From CAZVRZ01 sp964629965 (GTDB lineage: Bacteria; Chloroflexota; Anaerolineae; Anaerolineales; UBA4823): a stretch of DNA of 19,351 bases. The notes under the pieces are model-generated. The model made no database searches, was not told where the DNA came from, and saw only the letters and a program-made list of their open reading frames with translations. Positions 7,414 through 14,725 of the stretch are shown here, piece after piece. Position 1 is the stretch's first letter. Every line of letters starts with the position of its first letter. The DNA is taken from the NCBI GenBank assembly GCA_964629965.1, contig CAZVRZ010000104.1, positions 1 through 19,351 on the forward strand. Direction: 5' to 3'. Made by a program: the position numbers and the translations under genes.

Positions 7414-9595
7414 ATGCCGCCCATCCCCCAAGAACCCACCCCCGCTTACCGCAACCCCGCCCTGAGCGTGGAAGACCGCGTCGCCGACCTGCTGGGCCGC
7501 ATGACCCTCGAAGAAAAGGTCGGCCAATTGATGCTCTGGGACGCACGCAGCGAAGACCTATCTTTCATTAGCAATCGCCAACCCGGCTCCCTGCTGCACA
7601 TCCTGGGCGCAAAGATCGGCCGCGCCATGGACCTGGCCGCCCAAAACCGCCTGGGCATCCCCCTGCTGATCGGCGAAGACGCCATCCACGGCCACTCCTT
7701 CTGGCCAGGCGCCACCATCTTCCCCACCCAACTGGCGCTGGCCTCCACTTGGAACCCTGCCCTGCTCGAACAGGTGGGGCGCGTGNNNNNNNNNNGACAG
7801 CCGCCGAGATGATCCCCACCGGCATCCACTGGACCTTCTCGCCCGTCTTCTGCCTGTCGCGCGACCTGCGCTGGGGGCGCACCGGCGAGACCTTCGGCGA
7901 AGACCCCTACCTGATCGGCGAACTCGGCGCCGCGCTGATCCACGGCTACCAGGGCCAGGGCCTCGCCGATCCCACCGCCGTGCTCGCCACCGCCAAGCAC
8001 TACGCCGGTTACTCCGAGACGCAGGGCGGGCGCGACTCCTCCAAGGCCGACCTCTCGCGGCGCAAGCTGCGCAGCTACTTCCTGCCGCCCTTCGAGCGCG
8101 CCGTGCGCGCCGGGGTGATGAGCTTCATGACCGGCTACCAATCGATCGAAGGCGTGCCTTCCACCGGCAACCGCTGGCTGCTGATCGATGTGCTCAAGGA
8201 CGAATGGGGCTTCCGCGGCGTGGTGGTCACCGATTGGGACAACGTGGGCCGCCTGATCCGCGAGCAAAAGGTGTGCGCCAACTACGCCGAGGCCGCCATC
8301 ATGGCGCTGCGCGCCGGCAACGACATCATCATGGTCACCCCGCATTTCTACGAAGGCGCCCTGGAGGCCGTGCGCAGCGGACGCCTGGCGGAGGCCGAAA
8401 TCGAGGCCCCCTGCGCCCGCCTGCTGGCCTTGAAGTTCCGCCTGGGCCTCTTCGAAAACCCGCGCCGTCCCGACCTGGAACGCGCCGCCCTCGAGATAGC
8501 CCGGCCCGAACACCGCGCCGCCAACCTGGAGGCCGCCCGCCAGAGCCTGGTGCTCCTGCAGAACAACGGCCTGCTGCCGCTCGACCCGGCGCAGATCAAA
8601 TCCATTGCCGTGGTCGGGCCCAACGCCGACGACGACCGGCAGCAGCTCGGCGATTGGTGCCTGGGCTCGTCGCAGCACCCGCCGGAAGCCGGCCAGCAGC
8701 CGCGCGACAAGACCACCACCGTGCTCGACGGCCTGCGCGCCCTGGCGCCAGAAGGCTGCGCTATCCACTACGCCCGCGGCTGTTCGATCACCGACGATGA
8801 CCTTTCCGGCCTGCCCGCCGCCGTCGCGGCCGCCCAGGCAGCCGAGGTGGTGGTCGTGGTGGTCGGCGACCACCTGCACTTCATCGGCGAAACGCAAAGC
8901 ACCGCCACGCTCGAACTGCAAGGCGGGCAGTTGGCCCTGCTCGCAGCGCTGGAACAGACCGGCAAGCCCATGATCGTCGTGCTGGTGAATAGCAAGCCGC
9001 TGGTCCTGCCGCCCAGCGTGCGCCGCGCCGCCGCCATCCTGGAGGGCTTCAACTCCGGCATGCAAGGCGGGCGCGCCGTGGCCGAGACCATCTTCGGCCA
9101 ACTCAACCCCTCTGGCAAGCTGGCCATCTCCTTTCCGGTGCACGTCGGCCAGCAGCCGGTCTTCTACAGCCAGGTGCGCGGCCAGCACGGCCATCGCTAC
9201 GCCGACCTGNNNNNNNNNNCTACACGCACTACCGCTACACCAACCTGCACATCGCCACGCCCACCCTGGCGGACGGGCAGGCCGCCGCGCTCTGCGTGGA
9301 CGTGGAAAACACCGGCCCGCGCCCCGGCGACGAGATCGTGCAAGTCTACCTCAGCGACCTGGTCACCTCGGCCACCTGGGTGGACAAAGCGCTCAAAGGC
9401 TTCGCCCGCGTGCACCTGCAGCCCGGCGAGAAGAAGACCGTGCGCTTCGAGCTGCCCTGGCAGGCCTTCCAGATCGTGGACGCCGCAGGCCGCAGCGTGG
9501 TCGAGCCGGGCGAGTTCGAGGTACTGGTCGGCCCTTCCTCGCGGGATGGTGATCTGTTAAAGGGCATGATCGTCGTCGCGCCAGCGCCGGCCTGA
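7414..9595 (+). CDS. GH3 family beta-glycosidase, interrupted by two assembly gaps
   Basis: Second GH3 enzyme of the locus. Start ATG 7414 (MPPIPQEPTPAYRNP) has AGGAG 5 nt upstream. Three frames join only across N-runs: 7414-7785, 7797-9209 and 9221-9595. The frame changes are therefore produced by the arbitrary 10-N placeholders, not proven mutations. Motifs: MTLEEKVGQL; HWTFSPVFCLSRDLRWGR; KHYAGYSETQGGRDSSK; nucleophile Asp in VVVTDWDNVG; IGETQSTATLEL in the sandwich domain (possible acid/base Glu); and a fibronectin-III-like tail DVENTGPRPGDEIVQVYLSDLV. Filling the second gap from the duplicate at 10700-10737 adds TQEPFFPFGHGLS, the expected PFGHGLSY motif, giving roughly 733 residues. No signal peptide is visible. 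It is divergent from the other GH3 and has a duplicated 3' end beyond the toxin-antitoxin module. Confidence 0.9.
7786..7795. other. Assembly gap (10 N) inside GH3
   Basis: Placeholder run. The protein before it ends NPALLEQVGRV and resumes TAAEMIPTGIHWTF. Aligned with the neighbouring GH3 (19 residues between WDP and HW), at most about one residue is missing, so the true gap is probably 2 nt (or 2 plus a multiple of 3), not 10. Confidence 0.85.
9210..9219. other. Assembly gap (10 N) inside GH3, at the edge of a repeat
   Basis: Placeholder run in the GH3 C-terminal region. The duplicate downstream contains GACCTG (10694-10699), 38 further nt, then TACACG, matching both flanks. This predicts a true gap of 38 nt that keeps the frame. 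The gap lies within a near-identical repeat, a usual cause of assembly breaks. Confidence 0.85.
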
Positions 9596-9623
9596 CATGG
9601 CTGTTCCCAGAAAGGAAATGTCA
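9593..9623 (+). terminator. Possible stem-loop at the GH3 stop codon
   Basis: TGACAT (9593-9598, starting at the stop codon) can pair with ATGTCA (9618-9623), enclosing TTCC...GGAA with a 5-nt bulge. No U-tract follows, so this is a weak, possibly factor-dependent terminator or 3'-stabilising hairpin. It is also present in copy B (11020-11050). Confidence 0.3.
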
Positions 9624-9730
9624 CTGCGAGATTCGTACATGACGCCGAAGCATCACTCGATGGGACCATGACACAATTTCCCTGTCATTGCGAGCGAGCG
9701 TTCTTGGCGAGCGAAGCAATCTCCTCCTTG
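9619..9730. repeat. Dispersed 'TGTCAYTGCGAG ... GCGAAGCAATCTCC' type repeat
   Basis: Contains TGTCACTGCGAG (9619-9630) and TGTCATTGCGAG (9683-9694) in direct orientation. The second is followed by GCGAGCGAAGCAATCTCC, whose GCAAT end is inverted relative to ATTGC. Sequences of this kind are dispersed in many bacterial genomes and give spurious peptides containing CHCER...SEAIS. Non-coding; a second copy is at 11046-11157. Confidence 0.6.
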
Positions 9731-9836
9731 CTGAGGGACTGCCGCCCTCCAGCGCCAGCCAGGGCCCCTTGTGGGACGCGCCGGCAGAGGGGGAAGGCTG
9801 GCAGAGCCCAGAAGCTGAAAAAAACACCTGATCTTG

Positions 9837-9845
9837 TGCTATAAT
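9837..9845 (+). promoter_or_regulatory. Extended -10 promoter of the toxin-antitoxin operon
   Basis: TGC followed directly by a perfect TATAAT (9840-9845). No good -35 is seen at 17 nt (CTGAAA at 9815-9820 is 19 nt away), so the extended -10 probably carries recognition. Predicted start lies near 9852, inside the inverted-repeat operator. Confidence 0.65.
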
Positions 9846-9850
9846 TAAAC

Positions 9851-9875
9851 CAAGATGGTCATTATGACCATCTTG
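9851..9875. promoter_or_regulatory. Autoregulatory operator of the toxin-antitoxin operon
   Basis: Perfect 11-bp inverted repeat CAAGATGGTCA / TGACCATCTTG with a TTA spacer, lying between the -10 box and the antitoxin RBS over the predicted transcription start. Phd/YefM antitoxins bind such sites with their N-terminal domain to repress their own operon, often with the toxin as co-repressor. Confidence 0.75.
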
Positions 9876-9887
9876 AAAGGATCGTAT

Positions 9888-10232
9888 ATGGAAAATGTCA
9901 ATGTTGTGGAGGCCAAGAGCCGTTTTTCAGAGCTGATCAGCCGTACTGCTTCAGGCGAGCGCATTGTCATCCAGCGGCGCGACAAGCCGGTGGCCGTTTT
10001 GATCAGCCCGGATGAACTGGAGCACCTGGAACGCAGCGTCCAGGCCGCCCGCCGTTTGGCGCTGGCGCTGGGCCAGGATGCGGCGCTGGTGGGCGAGATC
10101 GAACGGCAGTCCGTGCACCCGGCCATGGCGGGCTTTGGCTTGTGGGTGGATGAGCCTGAGCTGGATCACCTGGTGGAAGACCTTTACCTGGCGCGCCTGA
10201 GCGCGCCGCGCCGCGGGGTGCACGAGCCATGA
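9888..10232 (+). CDS. Type II antitoxin, Phd/YefM family
   Basis: A 114-residue antitoxin. Start at 9888 (MENVNVVEAKSRFSEL) is chosen because AAGGA lies 7 nt upstream and the Phd/YefM fold starts here; an in-frame ATG at 9855 would lie within the operator. The N-terminal about 55 residues carry the family signature: VEAKSRFSELISR, GERIVIQRRDKPVAVLIS, then ELEHLERSV. This part dimerises and binds DNA. The C-terminal half (AAPRR-type low-similarity tail) would wrap the toxin. The stop overlaps the PIN toxin start by 4 bp (ATGA), so translation is coupled. The inverted repeat at 9851-9875 implies autoregulation. The module lies between direct repeats, suggesting acquisition or duplication. Confidence 0.9.
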   Translation: MENVNVVEAKSRFSELISRTASGERIVIQRRDKPVAVLISPDELEHLERSVQAARRLALALGQDAALVGEIERQSVHPAMAGFGLWVDEPELDHLVEDLYLARLSAPRRGVHEP

Positions 10233-10627
10233 AGATCCTGGACACCGACCACTGCGTGGCTGTGCTGCGCGGCCGCCTGGATTTGCGCGGGCGCGCAGCC
10301 AGCGATGAGGCGCTGGCGCTGACAACCATCAGCATTGCCGAGCTGGTTTTCGGCGCGCACAAGTCCAACCGCTCGCAAGAAAACCTGGCCGGGTTGGATG
10401 TATTTTTGGCCGGCCTGGAGTGGCTGCCCTTCGATGAGCGCAGCGCCCGGCGCTATGGTTATTTGCGCGCCCGCCTGGAAAAGCAGGGCGTTGTGCTGAG
10501 CGACCTGGACCTGCAAATCGCCAGCATTGCCCTGGAAGCCGGCGCCCCGCTGCTGACCCACAACCGCCGCCATTTTGAGCGCCTGCTGCCCGAATGTGAG
10601 CTGGCGCTGGACGATTGGCTGGCCTGA
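10229..10627 (+). CDS. VapC-type PIN-domain toxin (endoribonuclease)
   Basis: A 132-residue PIN-domain toxin, expected to be a Mg-dependent RNase neutralised by the preceding Phd-like antitoxin. PIN acidic residues are visible: D5 in MKILDTDH, E38 in ISIAELVFG and D94 in SDLDLQIAS, followed by LLTHNRRHF at about 108-116, where the fourth, often acidic, position is His. Length is typical for VapC. It overlaps the antitoxin stop by 4 bp. Pairing of a Phd/YefM antitoxin with a PIN toxin is common. VapC family members cleave tRNA or rRNA, but the target here cannot be read from sequence. The cassette lies between copies A and B of a direct repeat, so loss by recombination would expose the cell to free toxin. 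Confidence 0.9.
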   Translation: MKILDTDHCVAVLRGRLDLRGRAASDEALALTTISIAELVFGAHKSNRSQENLAGLDVFLAGLEWLPFDERSARRYGYLRARLEKQGVVLSDLDLQIASIALEAGAPLLTHNRRHFERLLPECELALDDWLA

Positions 10628-10675
10628 ACCGGTTTTCCCCGTGGCTAAAATATCGATGGAGAGCTTCAAAGAGCG

Positions 10676-11022
10676 CACGGCAGCCGCTGCGCTGACCTGA
10701 CCCAAGAGCCGTTCTTCCCCTTCGGCCACGGCCTCAGTTACACGCACTACCGCTACACCAACCTGCACATCGCCACCTCAGCGACCTGGTCACCTCGGCC
10801 ACCTGGGTAGACAAAGCGCTCAAAGGCTTCGCCCGCGTACACCTGCAGCCCGGCGAGAAGAAGACCGTGCGCTTCGAGCTGCCCTGGCAGGCCTTCCAGA
10901 TCGTGGACGCCGCAGGCCGCAGCGTGGTCGAGCCGGGCGAGTTCGAGGTACTGGTCGGCCCTTCCTCGCGGGATGGTGATCTGTTAAAGGGCATGATCGT
11001 CGTCGCGCCAGCGCCGGCCTGA
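10676..11022 (+). pseudogene. GH3 C-terminal fragment (pseudogene)
   Basis: Encodes HGSRCADLTQEPFFPFGHGL... in the GH3 frame with no upstream gene body. The 91-bp deletion shifts the frame, and a TAG (10808-10810, created by G-to-A relative to copy A) stops it soon after. The remaining frame still ends at the same TGA as copy A. It has no start or RBS, so it is non-functional. Confidence 0.85.
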
Positions 11023-11045
11023 CATGGCTGTTCCCAGAAAGGAAA

Positions 11046-11157
11046 TGTCACTGCGAGATTCGTACATGACGCCGAAGCATCACTCGATGGGACCATGACA
11101 CAATTTTCCTGTCATTGCGAGCGAGCGTTCTTGGCGAGCGAAGCAATCTCCTCCTTG
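11046..11157. repeat. Second copy of the 'TGCGAG...GAAGCAATCTCC' dispersed repeat
   Basis: Same element as 9619-9730, carried as part of direct repeat copy B. One T/C difference within it. Non-coding; ORFs crossing it on either strand are spurious. Confidence 0.55.
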
Positions 11158-11208
11158 CTAAGGGACTGCCACACTCCAGCGCCACCTGAAGACGCCCGGC
11201 GCGCTTTA

Positions 11209-11217
11209 TGCTATACT
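11209..11217 (+). promoter_or_regulatory. Extended -10 promoter candidate for the helicase/methyltransferase operon
   Basis: TGC directly followed by TATACT (11212-11217), just beyond the end of direct repeat copy B. No strong -35 at normal spacing. Predicted start near 11224, giving a leader of about 95 nt before the ATG at 11319. Confidence 0.5.
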
Positions 11218-11231
11218 TTACCTAATGAAAA

Positions 11232-11283
11232 GCCGGCCGGTGACCGCGTCACTGCCGGCGAACCACGCGCCGGGGTCGCGTGG
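11232..11283 (+). promoter_or_regulatory. Two consecutive inverted repeats in the defence operon leader
   Basis: First: GTGAC-CGC-GTCAC (11240-11252), extendable through flanking GCCGGC on both sides (11232-11237, 11254-11259). Second: CCACGCG (11263-11269), 7-nt loop, CGCGTGG (11277-11283). They may be hairpins in the leader RNA or a controller/regulator operator. No U-tract is present. Confidence 0.4.
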
Positions 11284-11318
11284 CGGCGCTCTGATCGCAC
11301 ACCTGGCCGCTCGCGCCC

Positions 11319-11807
11319 ATGCCGCACATTTACGATAATATCCAGCTACACCTCCTTCCCAGCCTGGCCCAGGCCATTGAACTGGCCTACCGGGCAGATT
11401 TCTGCGTGGGGTATTTCAACCTGCGCGGCTGGAAGGAGATCGACCAGCAGATCGCCGGTTGGGCGGGCGGGGAGGGCCACTGCGTCCGCTTGTTAGTGGG
11501 CATGCAGCGCCCACCCCAGGATGAAGTGCGCACCTTTTACCGCTTCAGTGAAAGCGACCAGGCCTTGGACAACCAGACCGTGGTGCATCTGAAGCGCAAG
11601 CTGGCCGAAGAGTTCCGCATGCAGTTGGCTATGGGTGCGCCCAGCAATGCTGACGAGATTGCCCTGCGCCGCCTGGCAAACCAACTGCGCAGCAAGCAAG
11701 TGGTGGTCAAGCTCTTCTTACGCCACCCCCTGCATGCCAAGCTGTATCTGCTCTTTCGCCACGATCCCTTCAATCCCATCATAGCTACATGGGTTCGAGC
11801 AACCTGA
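11319..11807 (+). CDS. PLD-nuclease/SNF2-helicase, N-terminal part (frameshifted from the next ORF)
   Basis: N-terminal 156 residues of a protein continued in the ORF starting at 11789. MPHIYDNIQLHLLPSLAQAIELAYRADFCVGYFNLRGWKEID is the usual opening of phospholipase-D-like (HKD) nuclease domains attached to helicases. The HxK half-motif is H139-A-K141 in HPLHAKLYL, and the matching GSSN lies just across the break. At 11784 the frame changes: ATA-GCTAC should read ATA-GGC-TAC-ATG to give IIGYMGSSNLT, so one G is missing. Residues after 156 here are out of frame. No clear Shine-Dalgarno precedes ATG 11319, yet this is where homology begins. The break could be a sequencing error at a GG run or a real inactivating mutation. 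Confidence 0.85.
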   Translation: MPHIYDNIQLHLLPSLAQAIELAYRADFCVGYFNLRGWKEIDQQIAGWAGGEGHCVRLLVGMQRPPQDEVRTFYRFSESDQALDNQTVVHLKRKLAEEFRMQLAMGAPSNADEIALRRLANQLRSKQVVVKLFLRHPLHAKLYLLFRHDPFNPIIATWVRAT

Positions 11808-14725
11808 CGCTGGCCGGGCTGTCCAAGCAGGGCGAACTGAACGTGGATGTGCAGGACAGCGATGCCTGCCAAAAGCTGGTAGCCTGGTTCGATGATCGTT
11901 GGAACGATCACTGGTGCGTGGATATCTCGTCAGAACTGATCCAGGTGATTGACGAAAGCTGGGCGCGCGAGCAAGCCATCTTACCTTATCACATCTATGT
12001 CAAGATGGCCTACCACCTATCACAGGAGGCGCGCGCCGGTTTGAACGAATTCCGCATCCCGCGCGATTTCGGCAACCGCTTATTCGATTTCCAAACAGCA
12101 GCCGTCAAGATTGCTGCTCACCACCTCAACAAGCGCGGCGGAGTGCTGATCGGCGATGTGGTTGGCCTGGGCAAGACGCTCATGGCTACGGCCGTTGCCC
12201 GCATCTTCGAGGATGACCAGGGCCTGGAGACGCTGATCCTGTGCCCCAAGAACCTGGTTAAGATGTGGGAAGGCTACCGCGACCAGTACCGCCTGCGCGC
12301 CAGGGTTCTTTCGGTCAGTCGTGTATTGCAAGAACTGCCCGAACTGCGCCGCTACCGCCTGGTGGTGATCGACGAAAGCCACAACCTGCGCAACCGCGAG
12401 GGCAAGCGTTACCGCGCCATCCAGGAATACATCCAGAAGAATGAGAGCCGCTGCATTTTGCTGTCGGCCACCCCGTACAACAAAACCTACCTCGATCTAT
12501 CCAACCAACTGCGCCTCTTCATTCCCGAAGATCTGGAATTAAGCATCCGGCCAGAAAGATTATTGGATGAGATCGGTGAGCAAGCGTTCTCCGGCAGCTA
12601 CCAGTGCGGGCTGCGCACGCTGGCAGCCTTCGAGAAGAGCACTTATCCGGACGATTGGCGCGATCTGATGCGCCTATATATGGTGCGGCGCACGCGCAGT
12701 TTTATCCTGGATAACTACGCCTCTACCGATGGGAATGGGCGCAAGTACTTGCCCATGTCGACCGGGGAGAGCGCTTACTTCCCCGAGCGCAAACCCAGCA
12801 CGATCAAGTTCATGATTGACGAGAACGATCCGAACGATCCCTATGCTCGCCTATATGCTGACGACATCGTGGATGCGATCAACGACCTGAACCTTCCCCG
12901 CTACGGGCTGGGCAACTACGTGCCCAAGCGGCACACCCAACCGCCATCCGAGGCAGAAAAACGCCAGTTGCAAGATCTGTCCCGCGCCGGCAAGCGCCTG
13001 ATGGGCTTCTGCCGTACCAACCTGTTCAAGCGCCTGGAGAGCAGCGGCTACGTTTTCCTGGAATCGGTCGAGCGCCATATCCTGCGCAACTACATTTACC
13101 TGCATGCCATCGAGAACGGCCTGGAAGTGCCCATCGGCACCCAGGAGGCCAGCCTGCTGGATACGCAGTTGAACGACGAGGATATCGAGCAAACCGGTTT
13201 CATCGATGATGCCAATGAGGACGAGGCCCCCGACGAAATGCTGAGGAACGATCTACCCCGAGGGGCGCATCCGGCCGGCCTGCGGACGGTGGCCGAATTC
13301 CGGCAGCGCGCCCAGGCTGTGTACGCACAGTATGTGGGGCCGTACCATAAACGCTTCAAGTGGCTGCGCGCTGACCTGTTCACAGCCAGGCTGGCCGATG
13401 ATCTGCGCAAGGATATTGACAAACTGCTGAAGATCCTGGAGAAATGCCCCTGCTGGGACTGCGGCCAGGACACCAAGCTGCAAGCCCTGCTGCAGTTGGT
13501 GCAGGACAGGCACCCTGACGAGAAGGTGCTTATCTTCACCCAATTTGGCGATACGGTGCATTACCTGGAAACACAGTTGCAAGCCCATGGCGTGAGGCGC
13601 ATGTCGGGCGTAACCGGCAGCTCAGAAGATCCAACTGCCCTGGCCTGGCGCTTCAGCCCTGAAAGCAACGCCGTACGCCACCAGGTGCAGCCAGAAGATG
13701 AACTGCGCGTCCTGGTAGCCACCGATGTGCTCAGCGAGGGGCAGAACCTGCAGGACGGTTATATCGTAGTCAATTACGATCTACCCTGGGCCATCGTGCG
13801 CCTGATCCAGCGCGCCGGGCGCGTGGATCGCATCGGCCAAAAGGCCGAGAACATCTTGTGCTATTCCTTCCTGCCGGCTGAGGGTGTAGAACGCATCATT
13901 CGCCTGCGCGCCCGCGTGATCCAGCGCCTGAAAGAAAACGCCGAAGTGGTGGGCACGGATGAGGCCTTCTTCGAGGGTGACCAGGGCAAACAGTCTGTGC
14001 TCGACCTGTACAACGAAAAGGCCGGCATCCTGGATGGCGATGAGGACAGCGAGGTAGACCTGGCCTCTTACGCTTACCAAATCTGGAAGAACGCCATCAC
14101 CCTCGACCCGGCGCTGCAGCGCTCCATTCCCAATCTGCCGCCGGTTGCCTTCTCGACCAAAGCCCACCTTTCGAACATCAAAGAACCAGATGGCGTGCTG
14201 GTGTACGTGCGCACCCCTGAAGGCAACGACGCCCTCACCTGGGTGGATCAGCAGGGCGGCATCGTCACCGAATCGCAGTTTGCCATCCTGCGGGCAGCAG
14301 AGTGCGCGCCCAACACACCGCCGCTTGCGCGCCAGGAAGCCCACCACGAATTAGTGCGCAAAGGGGTGGAAGAACTGGCCCGGGAAGAAAAAGCCGTGGG
14401 CGGGGCGCTGGGGAAACCATCGGGAGCGCGCTTCCGCACTTACGAGCGTCTCAAGCATTTCGCTGATGAGAACCAGGGAACCTTATGGGTTACCCAGGAA
14501 CTGCTCAAAGCGATCGATGAGATCTATCGCTACCCGCTGCGCGAAGCGGCGCGCGATATCCTCAATCGCCAACTGCGCAGCAGCATCCAGGATCAGCAGT
14601 TGGCCGAACTGGTGATTTCCCTGCGCGCTGAAGACCGGCTGTGTATTGTGGAAGAAGAAGCCAACGCCCCACAAGAACCGCACATCATCTGTTCGTTGGG
14701 ACTGGTCAAGCAGGAGGGAATCTGA
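11789..14725 (+). CDS. PLD-nuclease/SNF2-type helicase, main body
   Basis: Rest of the PLD-helicase; the repaired gene (11319-14725 plus 1 nt) would be about 1135 residues. It opens with the second PLD half-motif GSSNLT, then RLFDFQTAAV, Walker A GDVVGLGKT (repaired about 279-287), DESH box in VVIDESHNL (about 352-355), motif III LLSATPYNK, and a second RecA domain with VLIFTQFGD, VLVATDVLSEGQNLQ and QRAGRVDRIGQ (from about 831), typical of SNF2 enzymes. A CPCWDC cluster precedes the second RecA domain. Expected role: ATP-driven DNA translocation coupled to a PLD nuclease, in a restriction-like defence complex with the adjoining methyltransferase. The stop shares one base with the methyltransferase ATG (TGATG). 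It resembles the helicase/methylase pairing of DISARM and Type I-like systems without matching a named layout I can confirm. Confidence 0.9.
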   Translation: MGSSNLTLAGLSKQGELNVDVQDSDACQKLVAWFDDRWNDHWCVDISSELIQVIDESWAREQAILPYHIYVKMAYHLSQEARAGLNEFRIPRDFGNRLFDFQTAAVKIAAHHLNKRGGVLIGDVVGLGKTLMATAVARIFEDDQGLETLILCPKNLVKMWEGYRDQYRLRARVLSVSRVLQELPELRRYRLVVIDESHNLRNREGKRYRAIQEYIQKNESRCILLSATPYNKTYLDLSNQLRLFIPEDLELSIRPERLLDEIGEQAFSGSYQCGLRTLAAFEKSTYPDDWRDLMRLYMVRRTRSFILDNYASTDGNGRKYLPMSTGESAYFPERKPSTIKFMIDENDPNDPYARLYADDIVDAINDLNLPRYGLGNYVPKRHTQPPSEAEKRQLQDLSRAGKRLMGFCRTNLFKRLESSGYVFLESVERHILRNYIYLHAIENGLEVPIGTQEASLLDTQLNDEDIEQTGFIDDANEDEAPDEMLRNDLPRGAHPAGLRTVAEFRQRAQAVYAQYVGPYHKRFKWLRADLFTARLADDLRKDIDKLLKILEKCPCWDCGQDTKLQALLQLVQDRHPDEKVLIFTQFGDTVHYLETQLQAHGVRRMSGVTGSSEDPTALAWRFSPESNAVRHQVQPEDELRVLVATDVLSEGQNLQDGYIVVNYDLPWAIVRLIQRAGRVDRIGQKAENILCYSFLPAEGVERIIRLRARVIQRLKENAEVVGTDEAFFEGDQGKQSVLDLYNEKAGILDGDEDSEVDLASYAYQIWKNAITLDPALQRSIPNLPPVAFSTKAHLSNIKEPDGVLVYVRTPEGNDALTWVDQQGGIVTESQFAILRAAECAPNTPPLARQEAHHELVRKGVEELAREEKAVGGALGKPSGARFRTYERLKHFADENQGTLWVTQELLKAIDEIYRYPLREAARDILNRQLRSSIQDQQLAELVISLRAEDRLCIVEEEANAPQEPHIICSLGLVKQEGI
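14712..14717 (+). promoter_or_regulatory. Strong RBS for the methyltransferase, within the helicase end
   Basis: AGGAGG 7 nt before the ATG at 14725, inside the last codons of the helicase ORF. It fixes the start as MAFDLNTARTT rather than an upstream in-frame start at 14641. Confidence 0.85.

Larger units (their letters stand above)
9186..9757 (+). repeat. Direct repeat copy A (GH3 3' end plus downstream sequence)
   Basis: Left member of a direct repeat pair flanking the toxin-antitoxin module. Positions 9350-9757 align without gaps to 10777-11184 with 6 differences in 408 bp (about 98.5%). Positions 9220-9258 align to 10738-10776 with one difference. The 91 bp 9259-9349 are absent from copy B. 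Left of the gap (9186-9209) similarity to 10676-10699 is lower (19/24). Confidence 0.92.
10676..11184 (+). repeat. Direct repeat copy B (broken GH3 3' end plus downstream sequence)
   Basis: Right member of the repeat pair. It spans the stretch missing at the 9210-9219 gap, then follows copy A with a 91-bp deletion (junction around 10776/10777, 2-nt AC microhomology). Six substitutions relative to A occur in the last 408 bp; five read G-to-A or C-to-T from A to B and one C-to-A. Identity stops at 11184. Confidence 0.92.

Noticed and set aside
7796..9300. Genuine frameshifts in the second GH3 gene
   Set aside because: Both frame changes fall exactly on 10-N placeholders and vanish with gap lengths predicted from the paralogue and the duplicate copy.
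10734..11096. Minus-strand ORF identical to one at 9346-9669 (MVPSSDASASCTNLAV...)
   Set aside because: The recurrence is explained by the direct repeat; both are antisense to the GH3 3' end and have no independent support.
11095..11496. + ORF of 133 aa upstream of the PLD-helicase
   Set aside because: Starts in the dispersed repeat (CHCERAFLASEAIS) and overlaps the PLD domain in another frame; spurious.
11775..11795. Programmed ribosomal frameshifting in the PLD-helicase
   Set aside because: No slippery heptamer or obvious stimulatory structure; a missing G explains the break more simply.
14641..14724. Upstream in-frame start for the methyltransferase
   Set aside because: Would lie inside the helicase with no RBS; ATG 14725 has AGGAGG and the family-typical N-terminus.
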